Part shown: positions 39,565-42,816 of the stretch, in pieces
Layout of the letters: each line of letters opens with the position of its first letter
Numbering within the stretch: position 1 is the first letter of the stretch
Assembly: GCA_009937575.1 (NCBI GenBank)
Contig: JAACFI010000003.1
Coordinates: 1-42,816 of the forward strand
DNA from: Haliea sp.
GTDB taxonomy: Bacteria > Pseudomonadota > Gammaproteobacteria > Pseudomonadales > Halieaceae
Direction of reading: 5' to 3'
Length of the DNA: 42,816 nt
Notes under the pieces: generated by a model
Database searches by the model: none
The model's input: only the letters and a program-made list of their open reading frames with translations
What the model was told of the DNA's origin: nothing
Position numbers and translations under genes: made by a program

Positions 39565-39975
39565 TCAGTCCGCGCCCTTGTCTGCGGCAATGGCGATACC
39601 CTCGACACCGGCCAGGCGTACCTGGTCCATCACCTCCACCAGGATTCCCGTAGCGGCATTCTCATCCGACTGGATGATCACCGAACCCTCCGGGTTGTCC
39701 GCGTGCAGGCGGGCAACGATAGCGCGCACCGCGCGGGAATCCACCGGCCGCCGGTCTATCCAAACCTCGCCCGTCTCGGTGATGGCGATAAAGATATTGG
39801 CGCTCTCCTGCTGCGATGCGGTCTCGGCCTGTGGCGTGCTGACGGTGACCCCGGACTCCTTGACAAAGGAGGTGGTGACAATGAAAAAAATCAACATGAT
39901 GAACACGATGTCCAGCATCGGTGTCATGTCCAGTTCAGTTTCGTCCTGGGCAGGCAGGTGGCGCTTGGCGGTCAT
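39565..39975 (-). CDS. exbD: ExbD/TolR-family biopolymer transport protein
   Basis: 136 residues, family length. The single transmembrane helix (about 20-40) opens with M-T-P-M-L-D-I-V-F-I-M-L-I-F-F; Asp22 is the proton-carrying residue conserved in ExbD/TolR. The periplasmic part holds S-A-N-I-F-I-A-I-T-E-T-G and V-I-I-Q-S-D-E-N-A. The start overlaps the exbB stop by 4 bp (ATGA) and tonB follows 14 bp later. Confidence 0.94.
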   Translation of the reverse strand: MTAKRHLPAQDETELDMTPMLDIVFIMLIFFIVTTSFVKESGVTVSTPQAETASQQESANIFIAITETGEVWIDRRPVDSRAVRAIVARLHADNPEGSVIIQSDENAATGILVEVMDQVRLAGVEGIAIAADKGAD

Positions 39976-40523
39976 GGGCGAGCACCTCCGGTGGGGCTTT
40001 CATACAGGGTCAGGCTACCCTTCAGGTGGCCGGTTTCACGGTCTGCAAGGCGCCGCAGGCGCACGGTAAAATAGATACCGGTCAGAGCCACTACCAGGCC
40101 CGCCATGGTGGGAATCGTTGCCCGGTATACCCCGCGGGCCATGGCCTGGGCGTCGTCATTGCCCGCCACAGCGATCACCTCGAATACCCCGATCATCCCC
40201 AGCACGGTACCGAGTAAGCCCAGCAGGGGACACAGGGCCACCAGCATATTGATCAGGGGCAGCATGGCGTGCAGTTCCATATTCGCCTCAGACACCATGG
40301 CATCGCGGATTTTCTTCGCGCGCCAGGAGGCACAGTCTTTGCGCTCGTGCCACTGGCGCACCAGGCCGCGGGCGCGGCCCGGCCAGGTGACGCGGATGTA
40401 CCAGGCACGCTCGAGTATCAGCAGCCACAACAGCAGGCAGGCGGCGAAGATCACCCACAACACCGGCCCGCCCTGTTCGATAAAATCCTGCACGGCATAG
40501 CTGACGGAGAGGATAAAATTCAT
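39972..40523 (-). CDS. exbB: ExbB/TolQ/MotA-family proton channel protein
   Basis: The ATG at 40523 is preferred over the upstream in-frame start, because GGAGGG lies just ahead and it overlaps the preceding stop by 4 bp; 183 residues, as in ExbB2. Three transmembrane helices (about 15-35, 95-125, 135-160) with L-C-P-L-L-G-L-L-G-T-V-L-G-M-I-G-V-F and P-T-M-A-G-L-V-V-A-L-T-G-I, the MotA/TolQ/ExbB signature. Forms the proton channel with ExbD. The second ExbB-like protein in the operon is the larger TtpC-like one immediately upstream. Confidence 0.94.
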   Translation of the reverse strand: MNFILSVSYAVQDFIEQGGPVLWVIFAACLLLWLLILERAWYIRVTWPGRARGLVRQWHERKDCASWRAKKIRDAMVSEANMELHAMLPLINMLVALCPLLGLLGTVLGMIGVFEVIAVAGNDDAQAMARGVYRATIPTMAGLVVALTGIYFTVRLRRLADRETGHLKGSLTLYESPTGGARP

Positions 40524-41896
40524 TGCACCCTCCCCTGCTGCTCGGCGGTGCGCGCCAGCACACCGGCACACTGCTCATCCAGCCGCTGGATCATAGCGCG
40601 GGACATGTAGGCGATGACGCTGTGGCTGAACAGCAGCGGGATCGCCACCACCAGACCCAGCACCGTGGTCACCAGTGCCTGCGAAATGCCCCCGGCCATC
40701 AGTTTGGGATCGCCGGTCCCGAACAGGCTGATGGCCTGGAAGGTCAGGATCATCCCGGTCACCGTCCCCAACAGACCGAGCAACGGCGAGGTGGCGGCCA
40801 GCAGTTTGATCACACCGTTGCCCCGCTCCAGGGCCGGCATTTCCGCCAGCACCGCCTCGTCCAGTTTCAGTTGCAGCAGTTCCTCGTCGTCCGCGGGGAC
40901 CTCCTTCGCCGCCAGCAACACCCGCCCGAGGGGGTTGGAGGCCTGGGGGGATGTAACGTTGCGCTGCTGGCCGCTGATACGCAGGTAGACCAGGGCCAGG
41001 TAGACACCCCGCCAGACTGCCATCGCCAGGCCGAAAATCCCCAGGCCGATAATAATCAGGGCGATTGTGCCACCCTGCTCGATGCGCTCCTGCAGGCTGG
41101 GTGTATAACTCAGCATACCCAGCAGGCTGCCGCGGGTGGGGTCCACGGTCACGGGGGCAAGCTGCCCCGGCTGGGCGGCGAAGTTGCGGGCGTCGCTGCG
41201 CAGGTGTGAGGCCGGCTGGCGGGACAATACCAGCAGCTCGCCGGTTTCCGGGACATAGCGCAGGAAATCGCCACCGGCAAACGCGGAAAACATGCCGATA
41301 CGAAGGACCTCCCGCTCCGAGGAACTGCCGTCTGCGGTGACCACAGACGCCGGGAACAGGGCCACTTTGCCTGCCTCTGTCATCTCCTCCTGCAGCAACA
41401 GCCACAGGGTTTCGATTTCCTCGATACTGGGCTGGCTCCTGGTTGCTGCGAGCTCGCCCAGCTGCTCCCCACGCTCGGGGAACTGGGCATTGATCATGGA
41501 TTCCTGCAGCACGGCCGCGAAATCCCCCGCGAACTCCCGGAAGCCGGTGGACAGGTCTCCCATGTCCTGTACTACCGTTTCCAGTTCCTTTTCAAGTCGT
41601 GCTATCTGCGCGGCATTGGCCTCGGTTTTGGTGACCAGGGGCTGGTTTTCCCGCTGCCTGCGTTCAAAGTCCCGCCGGGCCTTCTCCAGCATGGCCTGTT
41701 GTTGGTTTTTGTCCCGCAGGAACTGTTGCTCGCGCTGCTTGTTGCGCTGACGCTGGGCGCGCTGCTCCTGTCTTACCGCTTCCAGCAACTGGTCGAGATC
41801 GGTGATCTGCTGTTTTGGCAATGACTGTTCCTGGGCGTGTGAAGGCAGTGAAACCAGCAGCAGGGGCAGCAGTAACAGCACTCGCAGTGCACTCAT
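40520..41896 (-). CDS. ttpC: TtpC-like MotA/TolQ/ExbB protein with periplasmic coiled-coil extension
   Basis: 458 residues. Signal peptide 1-21 (LLLLPLLLVSLPSHA), a long charged coiled coil (about 25-115; E-Q-R-A-Q-R-Q-R-N-K-Q-R-E-Q-Q-F-L), a periplasmic domain to about 280, then three transmembrane helices with S-P-L-L-G-L-L-G-T-V-T-G-M-I-L-T-F and the T-T-V-L-G-L-V-V-A-I-P signature. This is the layout of TtpC, the extra component required by Vibrio TonB2 systems. Overlaps both neighbours by 4 bp. Confidence 0.92.
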   Translation of the reverse strand: MSALRVLLLLPLLLVSLPSHAQEQSLPKQQITDLDQLLEAVRQEQRAQRQRNKQREQQFLRDKNQQQAMLEKARRDFERRQRENQPLVTKTEANAAQIARLEKELETVVQDMGDLSTGFREFAGDFAAVLQESMINAQFPERGEQLGELAATRSQPSIEEIETLWLLLQEEMTEAGKVALFPASVVTADGSSSEREVLRIGMFSAFAGGDFLRYVPETGELLVLSRQPASHLRSDARNFAAQPGQLAPVTVDPTRGSLLGMLSYTPSLQERIEQGGTIALIIIGLGIFGLAMAVWRGVYLALVYLRISGQQRNVTSPQASNPLGRVLLAAKEVPADDEELLQLKLDEAVLAEMPALERGNGVIKLLAATSPLLGLLGTVTGMILTFQAISLFGTGDPKLMAGGISQALVTTVLGLVVAIPLLFSHSVIAYMSRAMIQRLDEQCAGVLARTAEQQGRVQ

Positions 41897-42633
41897 GATT
41901 CACCTCCCGGCGCAACCAGGGGTAAATGCAACAATTGAGGTGCGGTGAGGTTCCTGGCAACACGCATGGCCTGCAGCAATGGACGGTTGTAGCGCTCGTC
42001 CAGTTCAATCCACTCGTCCAGTGCCGCGTCCCAATAGGCGCTGGTGGCACCGTCCAGGCTCTGGAAATATATCGCCACCCGACCCACCCGCAGGAATTCG
42101 ACAGACAGCTCGCGTCCCTGGAATTCCAGGGAATCGCGCCACGCTTCCAGGTTGGACCCATAGGCCTGTTCCAGCTGGTAGGCCTCCAGCAACAGGCGGA
42201 ACTTGGCGGAGGCGGACACGTTGATGCGATCCTCGTGGTGAAACGGCAGGTCAAGCACCACGAACTTTTCCAGTGCGTCGGCCATACTGCGCATCAGGGG
42301 GACGATACGCTGGCGGGTAATGCGGACCTGGGCAATTTCCTGGCGCAGCTCCCCTATGCGCTGCTGCTGGCTGCGATCCAGATCCTCCAGTTCCCGGGTA
42401 TAGGCTGCCTGGTATTCGCTACCGTCCTGGAGCTTGCGGTACTCCTCCAGCAGGTCGCGGGTTTCCCGCGAGATCTTGTCGATCTTCTCCTGGGAGGCTA
42501 CCGCGCTGCGATTGGTTTTCGAGACGACGTCGAGGCTGTCGCCGACTTCAGCGGCCCGGACATGGAGAGGTGACAGAGTCAGCAGCAGCGCGACTGTTAC
42601 CGCCCGGAGCCTGACTATAGAAAGACACTGCAT
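41893..42633 (-). CDS. DUF3450 family periplasmic coiled-coil protein
   Basis: The ATG at 42633 gives a clean signal peptide (LRAVTVALLLTLSPLHVRA) and 246 residues, so it is preferred over the in-frame start at 42717. The mature part is coiled coil (about 35-105; Q-E-K-I-D-K-I-S-R-E-T-R-D-L-L-E-E-Y), followed by F-V-V-L-D-L-P-F-H-H-E-D-R, the central DUF3450 motif, and R-V-G-R-V-A-I-Y-F-Q-S-L-D-G. DUF3450 genes head TtpC-ExbB-ExbD-TonB-TPR operons in marine gammaproteobacteria. The function is unknown, probably a periplasmic partner of TtpC. The stop overlaps the ttpC start by 4 bp. Confidence 0.9.
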   Translation of the reverse strand: MQCLSIVRLRAVTVALLLTLSPLHVRAAEVGDSLDVVSKTNRSAVASQEKIDKISRETRDLLEEYRKLQDGSEYQAAYTRELEDLDRSQQQRIGELRQEIAQVRITRQRIVPLMRSMADALEKFVVLDLPFHHEDRINVSASAKFRLLLEAYQLEQAYGSNLEAWRDSLEFQGRELSVEFLRVGRVAIYFQSLDGATSAYWDAALDEWIELDERYNRPLLQAMRVARNLTAPQLLHLPLVAPGGES

Positions 42634-42724
42634 GCGGGTTCGATTCCTGTATTTTTTTTGTCTTGTGATCAACCTCTCAGAGAATAGCAGGAACCGGGTA
42701 AGGCTGGCATATGCCACAGCTTAT

Positions 42725-42816
42725 TCAGTAGGACAAATTGCGTTGCCTGCGCAAATCTTCCAATGCAGGCAGGCCATACTGGTGGCGAAAGCTCTCTATC
42801 ACCGCCAGGATTTCAC
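42725..42816 (-). CDS. C-terminal end of an unidentified leftward gene (truncated by window)
   Basis: The frame is open from the right edge for 29 codons and ends in TGA at 42727-42725. The visible C-terminus reads EILAVIESFRHQYGLPALED then L-R-R-Q-R-N-L-S-Y, a soluble helical sequence with normal composition for this genome. The other two leftward frames contain stops close to the edge. Too short to identify. It ends 92 bp before the DUF3450 start and may be the preceding gene of the same strand. Confidence 0.55.
   Translation of the reverse strand, partial: EILAVIESFRHQYGLPALEDLRRQRNLSY

Noticed and set aside
1-42816. CRISPR arrays, IS elements, attachment sites, tRNA/rRNA genes, prophage genes
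   Set aside because: Looked for direct repeat arrays, transposase/integrase motifs and RNA gene signatures on both strands; none seen.

Overview
The window is GC-rich, densely coded chromosomal DNA without tRNA, rRNA, insertion sequences or CRISPR. Three WS/DGAT-type acyltransferases, SCP2-type thiolase, acyl-CoA synthetase, AraC regulators of the arabinose-binding-domain type, DUF1302/DUF1329 proteins, DUF3604, TonB receptor and a TonB2/TtpC-like energising operon together suggest a marine aerobic gammaproteobacterium of the Halieaceae/Spongiibacteraceae kind. This placement is an inference from gene content.

Layout. (1) 1-5281, rightward: the end of a lipid-transfer-type thiolase and its terminator, then a WS/DGAT pair with overlapping stop/start and an AMP-forming acyl-CoA synthetase, converging on a leftward AraC regulator (5291-6313). 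(2) 6631-8199: an SDR and a small acyltransferase, converging on a leftward SDR - Tat amidase - LLM oxidoreductase operon (8196-11388). (3) 11649-12533: an MGAT-like acyltransferase, convergent with a DUF3336/patatin lipase (12583-14181). A second AraC regulator (14373-15458) is flanked by a perfect 15-bp inverted repeat. (4) 15567-24717: a degenerate AMP-binding fragment, then a probable envelope export cluster: YCF48-like beta-propeller, MMPL-type RND protein, DUF1302 outer-membrane barrel, DUF1329 LolA/LolB-like periplasmic protein, strong terminator, and a DUF1254/DUF1214 protein. (5) 24839-26890: a third WS/DGAT and a phasin-like protein with a histone-like Lys/Ala/Pro tail. (6) 26907-28568, leftward: a small leader ORF whose stop codon lies in the loop of an intrinsic terminator, a nitroreductase and an enoyl-CoA hydratase. 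(7) 28756-36717, rightward: OYE/dienoyl-CoA-reductase-like flavoenzyme, DUF3604 protein behind a structured intergenic segment, TonB-dependent receptor and a lipoprotein tyrosine phosphatase. (8) 37093-42633, leftward: six tightly packed genes, DUF3450 - TtpC-like - ExbB - ExbD - TonB - TPR, a complete TonB2-type energy transducer whose TPR protein carries an apparent GyrI-like ligand-binding C-terminus. A gene fragment runs off the right edge.

How it fits together. Most genes serve activation, modification, storage and envelope movement of hydrophobic acyl or terpenoid/steroid-like compounds: uptake (TonB receptor plus transducer), CoA activation and beta-oxidation-type steps (synthetase, thiolase, hydratase, dienoyl-CoA-reductase-like enzyme, SDRs), storage as wax ester or triacylglycerol (WS/DGATs, phasin-like protein, patatin lipase) and a putative MMPL-based export route. 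The substrates cannot be read from sequence. The least explained elements are the leader-peptide/terminator module upstream of the nitroreductase, the interleaved inverted repeats before DUF3604, the regulator-flanking repeat at 14327/15481, and the MMPL/YCF48/DUF1302/DUF1329 cluster with its broken synthetase.
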